The notes under the pieces are model-generated. The model was not told the origin of the DNA. It ran no database searches and was given only the letters and a program-made list of their open reading frames with translations. Below, piece after piece: positions 16,257 to 22,641 of a DNA stretch of 57,562 nucleotides; positions within the stretch are counted from its first letter, which is position 1; each line of letters begins with the position of its first letter. Both the position numbers and the translations under genes were made by a program. Source of the DNA: Candidatus Thalassarchaeaceae archaeon (GTDB lineage: Archaea; Thermoplasmatota; Poseidoniia; Poseidoniales; Thalassarchaeaceae); NCBI GenBank assembly GCA_030745885.1, contig JASLNR010000050.1, positions 1-57,562 on the forward strand, given 5' to 3'.

Positions 16257-18464
16257 TCAGCAGGAGCCAACTAACTCGCCGTTTACCATGGGCAACTTGT
16301 CGTAGTCAAACCAGTGGGCGGACCCAATGGCCGCATACGGCGGGCTGCAGATGTCGTCGTGCTTGACGCCGACACCGTTGTACTGTCCGATGATTATCAT
16401 GTTGGGGTCTTGGATCCAAGCCGCGAAGGCATCGACGTAGGCCTGCTCGCGAGTGGCGTCGTCCTGTGAGGTTCTGCCAATGACCAGAGCCGCGTTGACG
16501 TCCGCGTTCTCGTAGCCCGTACCATAGGCGTCGCCGCCGATGGAGTGCCCGCCGGCGAACGGCGACCAGTAGTTGTCGGGGTCGAGGTAGTCAGGGGCCC
16601 AGCCGCTGAACCTGATGTCCCAGGTCCTGGTGTAGTACATGGTCAGGTACTCCGCCCATGGCTTGGCGTCTCCAGACGTGGCGACACCGATGGTACCCAG
16701 CGCCTCGGCGAGTTGGCCGGCCATGGCGATTCGGTAGTCGTTGCCCTCGTTTGCCATTATTCCCAAGATGTTCGGAAGGCGGCACTCGTCGCCGTCCCTG
16801 TCCGCCTCTGCGACCACAGTGGGCGCACCGCTGCGAGACAGCGAGGTGCAGTCGTACTGGCGGATGAAGCCGGCATCCTCGAGAAGTTGCTCTGCGTACA
16901 CGAGATCGTAGGTGAAAGTCTCGGTCTGTGTGTCAGCATACAGGAAGCCAGTCGGGATCGGCCCGTACTGCGGTGCCAGCGAGTTGTCGTACGTGTCCCT
17001 TCGGTGGGTTTCGTAGTCGAACGCGTAGGAGATGGCCGCTCGTACCGCCCCTACCTCCATGACGCTGCAGTCGTTGGTGCCGTTATTGTTGCAGTCGTGG
17101 TTCAGGATGAGGGAGGAGTTGGCGCCGGTGTTGGTGACGTCCTCGCCTGCATCCAGGGCCTTCGGGTGTAGGTTGAAGGCGGACAGGGTCGTTGTGAATG
17201 TCTCCCTGTAGGTGCAGATGTATCCTTCCTTGGACTGCACGTTAGGCTTGTCATCCAAGTTGTCGCAGAAGTTCACTAGGTCCTCGATATTGATGCTACC
17301 GAAGTCGACCTCACCGTCGGTGAAGGCCAGCAGCCTCGTGGTTGCCTCAGTAACGATGGACACGGTGTGGCGGTTGATGTTGTAGTCGCCGCTCTCCCAG
17401 TAGATCCAGTTAGGAACTAGGACCAGCCTGTCCTCACGGACCCAGGACTGCACCAAGTAAGCGTTGGTACCGGCTCCGAAGGGGGCCTCGTCCATCCACT
17501 TGTGACAGTAATCGTCCGAAGAGACGTTGCCGTCAGCGTCGAGCTCGACGACGCGGTTGGCCTCACACAGCTCGGAGTTGATGACAGCGCCAACCGTGTA
17601 GGCGATGGTCGAGATGAACGCCGAAGAAGGCGCGAACAGAGTGACCGAGAAAGAGTGGGCGTTGATGACTGAGAGGCTCAAGCCGCCGTTGTCATCGTGG
17701 TTTCCGTCAGCATCGTTGCAGTCGAAGCTCTGTTCGAGGATCCAGCCGACGTGACTGGCTGGTGATCCGTATCCTAGGACACGGCACCACGAGTACACAA
17801 CGTCAGAGGCCTCCATCGGGGAGCCGTCGCTGAAGTACACGTCGTCACGCAGGGTGAAGGTGTAGGTCAGGCCATCTGCACTGACCGTGTAGCCAGTGGC
17901 AAGGCGCTCCTCTATGATGGCGTTGCCGGTTCCGTCACCGGCGTACCGGTAGAGCGTGTCGTAGACCTGCTCGATAACGTCACCCGAAGCCGAGTCGTAC
18001 GCGTCGTGAGGGTCGATGGTAGAGGCGTCCCCAATGGACATCTCGACTATCTCGCAGGGGTTGTTGGAACCCAGCTCGCGGCACTTCCTGGACTTCTCGA
18101 GCTCGTAAGTAGCGTTTCCGAAGTCTAGGGTCCCAGCAGCGTAGTCGGCCATGATGTCAGCTTGGGCGCGACCGTAGTCGCAAGAGCCGTCATCAAGCTC
18201 GGCAGCCGCGTCGTGGTTGTTGGCGGCCGGATCGGTGCATCCTCGGACCAAGGTCTCCGTTACGGTTTCGGTTACGGTCTCTGTCACGGTTTCGGTTACG
18301 GTCGTGACGCATGCGTTGGCGTCGCTGTCCAGCGTGTAACCGTCTCCGATTGCGTCGCAGTCAGCCTGTGTCAGCGTCCTTTCCACATCGTCTCCAGCGC
18401 ATCCAGCGAGGACCGATGCAATCATCAGTGTGCATAGTAGAAGAGCAGTCGCTTTAGTCTTCAT
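16257..18464 (-). CDS. dppA: Oligopeptide-binding lipoprotein (SBP family 5, DppA/OppA type)
   Basis: A 735-residue lipoprotein. The N-terminus has a signal peptide with lipobox LAGC (C22 lipidated). Residues 53-72 are a VTET tandem repeat (linker), followed by CTDPAANNHD...DDGSCDYG (76-98), a calcium-loop-like module. From about 110 onwards the SBP_bac_5 fold is recognisable (IDPHDAYDSASGDVIEQVYD, RLATGYTVSADGLTYTFTLR, VYFSDGSPMEASDVVYSW). It captures peptides outside the cell and delivers them to DppBC. It is larger than typical (about 540), mainly from the N-terminal linker and internal additions with cysteines. It is the first gene of the dpp operon, with its own promoter. Confidence 0.93.
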   Translation of the reverse strand: MKTKATALLLCTLMIASVLAGCAGDDVERTLTQADCDAIGDGYTLDSDANACVTTVTETVTETVTETVTETLVRGCTDPAANNHDAAAELDDGSCDYGRAQADIMADYAAGTLDFGNATYELEKSRKCRELGSNNPCEIVEMSIGDASTIDPHDAYDSASGDVIEQVYDTLYRYAGDGTGNAIIEERLATGYTVSADGLTYTFTLRDDVYFSDGSPMEASDVVYSWCRVLGYGSPASHVGWILEQSFDCNDADGNHDDNGGLSLSVINAHSFSVTLFAPSSAFISTIAYTVGAVINSELCEANRVVELDADGNVSSDDYCHKWMDEAPFGAGTNAYLVQSWVREDRLVLVPNWIYWESGDYNINRHTVSIVTEATTRLLAFTDGEVDFGSINIEDLVNFCDNLDDKPNVQSKEGYICTYRETFTTTLSAFNLHPKALDAGEDVTNTGANSSLILNHDCNNNGTNDCSVMEVGAVRAAISYAFDYETHRRDTYDNSLAPQYGPIPTGFLYADTQTETFTYDLVYAEQLLEDAGFIRQYDCTSLSRSGAPTVVAEADRDGDECRLPNILGIMANEGNDYRIAMAGQLAEALGTIGVATSGDAKPWAEYLTMYYTRTWDIRFSGWAPDYLDPDNYWSPFAGGHSIGGDAYGTGYENADVNAALVIGRTSQDDATREQAYVDAFAAWIQDPNMIIIGQYNGVGVKHDDICSPPYAAIGSAHWFDYDKLPMVNGELVGSC
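18248..18305 (-). repeat. Short in-frame tandem repeat (VTET) in dppA
   Basis: Four or five degenerate 12-bp units of the type ACGGTTTCGGTT (plus strand) encode VTETVTETVTETVTET in the linker after the lipidated cysteine of DppA. The unit is a multiple of three, so copy-number change would alter linker length without a frameshift. Confidence 0.6.
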
Positions 18465-18483
18465 CGAGTACCTCGAGGATTAG

Positions 18484-18502
18484 TAGGATATTTAGTATGA
18501 AC
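18484..18502 (-). promoter_or_regulatory. Probable TATA box of the dpp operon
   Basis: On the minus strand CATACTAAATATCC is centred about 27 bp before the dppA ATG at 18464. That is the spacing expected from an archaeal TATA box to the transcription start, so the dppA mRNA would be leaderless or nearly so. No ribosome-binding site precedes the ATG, in agreement. The surrounding 120 bp are AT-rich compared with the coding regions. Confidence 0.55.
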
Positions 18503-18585
18503 CCCATAATCGCACATTTTGGCAGTTTGGATGGGTTGTTTAGATGCAAAAAATGCAGCATTATGGAATATTGAGAAGCGTATGA

Positions 18586-18662
18586 TGGTGGACGTGCCGA
18601 GATTTGAACTCGGGGCCTCTTCCATGCCAAGGAAGCGCGCTTCCAAGCTGCGCCACACGCCC
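18586..18662 (-). tRNA. tRNA-Ala (anticodon GGC)
   Basis: Read on the minus strand, the acceptor GGGCGTG pairs with CACGTCC and includes the G3:U70 wobble that identifies alanine tRNAs. The D stem is GCGC/GCGC, the anticodon stem CTTCC/GGAAG encloses the loop TTGGCAT (anticodon GGC, reading GCC), and the T arm is CCGAG-TTCAAAT-CTCGG. The discriminator A is followed by an encoded CCA (18586-18588). No intron was seen. Confidence 0.95.
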
Positions 18663-18717
18663 AGCGGGCCGGCGACCCTCAGCGGCCATTTAAGGAGGAC
18701 GGGGCAAGGCGGGGGGC

Positions 18718-19257
18718 ATGGCGCGAGAGGAGAGGGGGCTGTCGAAGGCACCGGCCATCCCGAACGGGCTGCTGGGAGTCATCAGGAAAGAGCTGGAGGG
18801 TGAGGACGCGCCCTTCCTAGAGCACCTCGACGAGCACCTCGATCTCGAGTGGATGCCAGCGGGAGAGGCGCGGCTGGGCCTGACCAGGTTCGAGTGCGAT
18901 CACAACGAGATCTATCGGCGCAGGAGGCTAGGGGCCCCACCTGGTCCCGTGACCATCGCCCTCAACCCGATTCTCGCCGATGACGAAGCCCTGCTCGTGC
19001 ACACGCTAGTACACGAATTGCTCCACGCAGCCGGACTTCTCGACCACGACGGATTGCACGCAGATATCGTCCGGAGGGTGGCCCCTGCACCAAGACTCAG
19101 TGACTCGCCCGTTCTGAGGGGGCTGAGGCGGAGAGTCCTGTCTGGGCTGCCCGAGGGGCAGTGGATGTGCGGGGGCTGCGGGCACGCCTGGGAGCGCAGG
19201 AGAGTGACGCGGCCGGTGCGATGCCCGAAGTGCGCGAGGCCGTTCGAGGCTGAGTGA
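18718..19257 (+). CDS. SprT-like zinc metalloprotease with C-terminal zinc ribbon
   Basis: A 179-residue protein with the zinc-protease motif HELLHAAGLLDHDGLH (HExxH plus a downstream histidine) and a C-terminal zinc ribbon C-x2-C...C-x2-C (MCGGCGHAW, RCPKCARPF). This matches the SprT/Spartan architecture, whose eukaryotic member cleaves DNA-protein crosslinks; a similar repair role here is an inference. The size is normal for prokaryotic SprT proteins. The start ATG is 55 bp after the tRNA-Ala gene on the opposite strand. The protein is arginine- and proline-rich and very GC-rich. Confidence 0.8.
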   Translation: MAREERGLSKAPAIPNGLLGVIRKELEGEDAPFLEHLDEHLDLEWMPAGEARLGLTRFECDHNEIYRRRRLGAPPGPVTIALNPILADDEALLVHTLVHELLHAAGLLDHDGLHADIVRRVAPAPRLSDSPVLRGLRRRVLSGLPEGQWMCGGCGHAWERRRVTRPVRCPKCARPFEAE

Positions 19258-19290
19258 GGGTTCATCTAAGTGGGGCCTCCGGATTAAGCC

Positions 19291-19367
19291 GGGCGATTGG
19301 TGTAGTCTGGATATCATGCTGGCCTTCTAAGCCGGTGACACGGGTTCGAATCCTGTATCGCCCACCA
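19291..19367 (+). tRNA. tRNA-Arg (anticodon TCT)
   Basis: The acceptor GGGCGAT pairs perfectly with ATCGCCC; the anticodon stem CTGGC/GCCGG (one G:U) encloses the loop CTTCTAA, giving anticodon TCT (reads AGA). The T arm is CGGG-TTCGAAT-CCTG. The discriminator A and an encoded CCA end at 19367. No intron was seen. Confidence 0.93.
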
Positions 19368-19417
19368 TAAAGATACACTCGACGAGCCGTTCAAGGCGGG
19401 CACCCCCTGTTGGGGTC

Positions 19418-19684
19418 ATGGTCAAGGGGCGGGTTCCTGAGAAGGAGTCCCATCCCCCCTACATCTACGACCCCGAATGGGATGAGCAAGACTGGCAGGC
19501 GGCGATTGAAGAAGCCGGAGAGAGGACGGTGGCCAGGGCTAGGGAGGAGTATGTCAGATGGCTAGAGGAGCCCCTACCCGGGCCCAACCCAACGCGAGGC
19601 TTCATGTGGTGGCTGAGACTCTCTATCTGTGTCCTCGTTGCAGTAGGCGGTTACCTATGGTGGTCGGGGATTACTGCCCTCTAA
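19418..19684 (+). CDS. Small tail-anchored membrane protein, unknown function
   Basis: An 88-residue protein with a polar, acidic N-terminal 60 residues (PEWDEQDWQAAIEEAGERT) and a single hydrophobic helix at 65-83 (WWLRLSICVLVAVGGYLWW) close to the C-terminus. That layout suggests a tail-anchored protein facing the cytoplasm. No family was recognised. It lies between tRNA-Arg and the eL41-like gene, and its stop is followed immediately by a small hairpin. Confidence 0.6.
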   Translation: MVKGRVPEKESHPPYIYDPEWDEQDWQAAIEEAGERTVARAREEYVRWLEEPLPGPNPTRGFMWWLRLSICVLVAVGGYLWWSGITAL

Positions 19685-19703
19685 CCTCATTACGGGAATG
19701 AGG
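19685..19703 (+). terminator. Small hairpin directly after a stop codon
   Basis: CCTCATT and AATGAGG form a perfect 7-bp stem with a 5-base loop, starting at the base after the stop codon of the small membrane gene. It lacks a downstream T-tract, so it could mark an RNA 3' end or be chance. It separates that gene from the eL41-like gene. Confidence 0.3.
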
Positions 19704-19791
19704 TGCCCGGCACCCGAAATGCTGGCAGCGCGAATCGCTCATATACGCGAAGCAGGTCGGAGGACCTCGTACCATTGGAGGCCATTGACTA

Positions 19792-19902
19792 ATGAAGAGA
19801 GGTTCCCGCGCTTGGAAGAAGCATGGGAAGCAGCGATGGAAGTGGCGCAAGAAGAAACTCCGACGTCGGAAGGCTGCCAGGAAGCGAGCAAAGCAGCAAT
19901 GA
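19792..19902 (+). CDS. rpl41e: eL41-like ribosomal mini-protein
   Basis: A 36-residue ORF in which 21 residues are lysine or arginine, with several tryptophans (SRAWKKHGKQRWKWRKK, then KLRRRKAARKRAKQQ). The core R-x-KWRKK-x-x-RR-x-K aligns by eye with eukaryotic and archaeal eL41, a helix of about 25 residues buried at the subunit interface of the ribosome. A GGAGG lies 11 bp upstream of the ATG. The start and stop are canonical, the reading frame differs from that of overlapping longer ORFs, and tRNA and small genes surround it. The extra N-terminal residues are longer than usual. It is easily missed because of its size. Confidence 0.65.
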   Translation: MKRGSRAWKKHGKQRWKWRKKKLRRRKAARKRAKQQ

Positions 19903-19990
19903 TGCGTACCCAAATTGGCGTGAGCGTGAAGAGGGTCGCTGTACTCGCAGTATCGTGGCCGAAGTGAACGACGGCATAATCGTCGCGGAG

Positions 19991-21580
19991 ATGGTCGGGG
20001 CTCCGAAGGTCGCAGAGAGCGGGGTGCCCTTCGAGCTTGGTCGGGCCGCGATGACAGCCGGCTCGGTCTTCGTGGTTCTAATCATAGTTCTCGCCACCTA
20101 CGAAGCGCTGGTGACATGGGGCTCGGAAAGCGGCCCAGGAGATGGTGTCGATTCGGACTCGATCTCCATCGAGTGGGGGCAGAGCATGTACCTGCCGAGG
20201 CACGAGGAGTGCATCGACGAGGGCAACGGGCAGGAGCTCCCTGAGTTCGGCGTAGGCTACGAGCCGAGCATCTCTATCACAGGTAACGGCAATATGTTCG
20301 TGACCGCGCACAAGGACCTGCGCTGGGGCGGCCAGAGCAACCCCTTCTTCCCTCTCCTCGGTGGCAATCCAGGGCCATGGTACGCCTGCCAGGAGGGCCA
20401 GGACACCACGTGGGACTACTGGGCCTCGTGGTTCTGGGCCTCGTACGACAACGGCACCACCTGGCAGCACGGCGAGAGCTTCGAGCCGACCCCGGGCAAC
20501 TCGTTCACCGCCAACTACCTCGCCGGCGGCTCCGAGTGCCTTGGGGACGAGGGTGACATTTCGGTGGACGCGCAGGACACCGTCTACTACCTCGACACCA
20601 CTCTGGAGGACAACTGGTGGCACACCCTATCAGAGCACGGTACTGACTATGAGACTGCGATGTGCCAGCGAATGAATACCATGGCAGCCGACGACCGGCC
20701 CTGGGTAGCAGCCCAAGGCGATGGCATCATCCACTACCTCGGAAACTCCGGCGCCTCTCCCCCCGAGTGCACCGGCGACTCGGGCCGTTACTGGTACTAC
20801 CACTCGGAGAACGGGGGGGCAACCTTCACCCAGTGCTACGCTGTACCCGGAGGCTGGAGCACGATAGCCAGCCAGCGCCAAGGGCCCTATGTCTACATCG
20901 CCCAGGAGAATGCCGACTCCCAGACGGGCAGCGTGATAGTACGCATCAGCGACGACTACGGTAGGGGTACGGGAATCAGCGACGGCACCTGGTCCCAGCC
21001 CGTCGAGATTGGCGTGAGGGAGGGGAACTGCCCGGAGGGATACCCGGTCGTCAACACCAACGAGAACGGCATGGTGGGAGTAGTATGGGCCGATTGCCCG
21101 AACGGGAGCATCGGGCCCTGGGTGCTGCGTTTAGCCATCTCCTACGACCACGGCGACAACTGGTCGACGTGGAACGTCTCCCACATCAACGGCATCCAGA
21201 TGTACCCCTTCCTCAGCATCAGCGAGGAGGATGTGGTCTCCATCGCCTTCTACGGCCTGGACTTCGATGACGGCGGGCTCGATGGGGGCTACGTTGAGGG
21301 AGAACAGTGGTTCCTGTACGCAGGCGCCCTGCAGACACCCACCGAGGGGGATTCGTGGGGCTTCACAATCGCTGACCCCTCCCCCCTCCACACGGTCACG
21401 GCCTACGAGCAGCAGGAGGGCGACGTGCACGCTCTGCACGACTTCTTCGAGACCGTGCTGAGTCCCGACGGCAGTTGGATCGGCATCGCCTACCAGCAGA
21501 ACGTAGGCGAGCATCCGTTCGAGGACAACGAGGAGCAGCGATACATCAAGTTCGTCAGGGGCAACATTTCATCCCCCTGA
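19991..21580 (+). CDS. Secreted, membrane-anchored sialidase-like (Asp-box) beta-propeller protein
   Basis: A 529-residue protein with an N-terminal signal anchor (AGSVFVVLIIVLATYEALVTW) and a large, tryptophan- and aspartate-rich exterior domain. Asp-box motifs (S-x-D-x-G-x-x-W) occur as SYDNGTTW, HSENGGATF and SYDHGDNW, spaced as in six-bladed sialidase-type propellers. Eight or so cysteines suggest disulfides. Catalytic sialidase residues could not be confirmed, so the protein may bind rather than cleave glycans. I chose ATG 19991 because the ORF upstream of it overlaps the eL41-like gene in another frame. The 3' end overlaps the convergent SAMP gene by 12 bp. Confidence 0.7.
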   Translation: MVGAPKVAESGVPFELGRAAMTAGSVFVVLIIVLATYEALVTWGSESGPGDGVDSDSISIEWGQSMYLPRHEECIDEGNGQELPEFGVGYEPSISITGNGNMFVTAHKDLRWGGQSNPFFPLLGGNPGPWYACQEGQDTTWDYWASWFWASYDNGTTWQHGESFEPTPGNSFTANYLAGGSECLGDEGDISVDAQDTVYYLDTTLEDNWWHTLSEHGTDYETAMCQRMNTMAADDRPWVAAQGDGIIHYLGNSGASPPECTGDSGRYWYYHSENGGATFTQCYAVPGGWSTIASQRQGPYVYIAQENADSQTGSVIVRISDDYGRGTGISDGTWSQPVEIGVREGNCPEGYPVVNTNENGMVGVVWADCPNGSIGPWVLRLAISYDHGDNWSTWNVSHINGIQMYPFLSISEEDVVSIAFYGLDFDDGGLDGGYVEGEQWFLYAGALQTPTEGDSWGFTIADPSPLHTVTAYEQQEGDVHALHDFFETVLSPDGSWIGIAYQQNVGEHPFEDNEEQRYIKFVRGNISSP

Positions 21581-21769
21581 GGAGACCACTACGAGCTCCA
21601 GCCTCAGGTCCGCGCTGATGACTGAGGTGTGGGGCACGATAACATCGTCGTGCACGGCTAGAACCGTCGACGAGGGGATTCCGAGGCTTTCCAGTACCTC
21701 ATCAATCGTGATGGGGTCCTGAGCATCGAAGGCATGCGTCTCGCCCTGGTGCTCGACCTCTATGCGCAC
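21569..21769 (-). CDS. SAMP/MoaD/ThiS-like ubiquitin-fold protein
   Basis: A 66-residue protein starting with a beta-strand (RIEVEHQGETHAF), then DPITIDEVLESLGIP, and ending in VVSSGG. The beta-grasp pattern and the free C-terminal di-glycine are the marks of archaeal small modifier proteins (SAMPs) and of MoaD/ThiS sulfur carriers. It would be activated by an E1/UbaA-like enzyme, which is not in this window, for protein conjugation and/or tRNA thiolation or molybdopterin synthesis. GTG 21769 is taken as the start; a longer ORF runs back through the tRNA-Ser gene and is not credible. The gene stands alone between a tRNA and a convergent gene. Confidence 0.7.
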   Translation of the reverse strand: MRIEVEHQGETHAFDAQDPITIDEVLESLGIPSSTVLAVHDDVIVPHTSVISADLRLELVVVSSGG

Positions 21770-21823
21770 GGCCCGAGGGGGGCGAGTCAGCCTTATGTCT
21801 GATTCGCAGGTGGACGGCTCGCT

Positions 21824-21909
21824 GCCGAGATCGCATAGCCCGGTATTGCGGTGGATTCGAAATCCACTGTCCATTGGACGCGGGGGTTCAAATCCCTCTC
21901 TCGGCGCCA
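21824..21909 (+). tRNA. tRNA-Ser (anticodon CGA)
   Basis: The acceptor GCCGAGA pairs with TCTCGGC. The anticodon stem GTGGA/TCCAC encloses TTCGAAA, giving anticodon CGA (reads TCG). A long variable arm (TGTCCATTGGACGC) makes it a class II tRNA, as expected for serine, and discriminator G fits archaeal tRNA-Ser. CCA is encoded at 21907-21909. No intron was seen. Confidence 0.93.
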
Positions 21910-21959
21910 ACAAATGGGCACTGGTGGATTGATATATGGGATTCAAAAATTGCCTATTT

Positions 21960-22640
21960 ATGCCGACATATGAGATTGTGAAAAGCGAAGAACTCCGAAT
22001 GGTGAGAGTATCCCTGCAAGGAGACGAAGTGAGATCGGAACGTGGGGCCATGCATTACATGAGGGGGAACATAGAGATGGTTTCCAGTATGCCAGGGGTG
22101 GGGAAATTGCTCAAGTCAATGGTCTCCAAAGAGAGCATCTTCAGGCCTACTTACAAAGGGACGGGTGAGGTCTACTTTGGCCCTCCTTCGTTCGACGAGT
22201 ACCATGTCATGGAGCTCAACAACGAGTCATGGGTACTGGATCAGGGGGCCTACGTTTGCTCGGACATGTCAATCGAAATCGGGGCGATAAGGAATAAGGG
22301 CATCAAAACCATGGCATTCGGTGGCGAAGGTATTTTCCAGACTTCAGTCCAAGGAACAGGGGCGGTCGTGTTCAAGTCTGCCGGCCCACTGGAAGAGATT
22401 CAACTCAACGACGATACTCTGACGGTCGACGGAAGGTTCGCGGTTGCCAGAGAGGGCTCGCTGCAGTTCAATACGCAGCTTCTGGGCAAGGGGATAATGT
22501 CCAAGGCCACGGGTGGAGAGGGTTTCGTGAATGTCATCTCTGGAACCGGGAAGGTCCTATTGGCCCCTGTTCCCACGAAGTGGAATACCATTCTCGATAG
22601 GAACGTAATAGACCTAATTCCGTTTCTGGGCCCCAACTGA
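21960..22640 (+). CDS. AIM24 / TIGR00266 family protein
   Basis: A 226-residue protein of repeated beta-strand units: MVRVSLQGDEVRSERGAM near the start, then GTGEVYFGPP, GGEGIFQTSVQGTGAVVF and GGEGFVNVISGTGKVLLAP. Such glycine-rich repeats are typical of the AIM24 family, a conserved single-domain beta-structure of unknown biochemical function (named for a yeast mitochondrial protein). ATG 21960 is preferred to an ATG eight codons upstream because family members begin close to the first strand. It follows tRNA-Ser by 50 bp and has no obvious operon partner. Confidence 0.8.
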   Translation: MPTYEIVKSEELRMVRVSLQGDEVRSERGAMHYMRGNIEMVSSMPGVGKLLKSMVSKESIFRPTYKGTGEVYFGPPSFDEYHVMELNNESWVLDQGAYVCSDMSIEIGAIRNKGIKTMAFGGEGIFQTSVQGTGAVVFKSAGPLEEIQLNDDTLTVDGRFAVAREGSLQFNTQLLGKGIMSKATGGEGFVNVISGTGKVLLAPVPTKWNTILDRNVIDLIPFLGPN

Positions 22641-22641
22641 T

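Noticed and set aside
16545..17171. 208-codon plus-strand ORF
   Set aside because: It is antisense to dppA, has no recognisable motif and shadow-like composition.
18248..18305. CRISPR-like repeats
   Set aside because: The units are 12 bp, contiguous and in frame within dppA; no spacers exist. No CRISPR array was seen in the window.
19698..19967. 89-codon ORF between the small membrane gene and the Asp-box protein
   Set aside because: It overlaps the eL41-like gene in another frame and lacks any protein-like pattern.
20078..20623. 181-codon minus-strand ORF
   Set aside because: It is antisense to the Asp-box protein; valine/alanine/arginine-rich in the way expected of a shadow frame.
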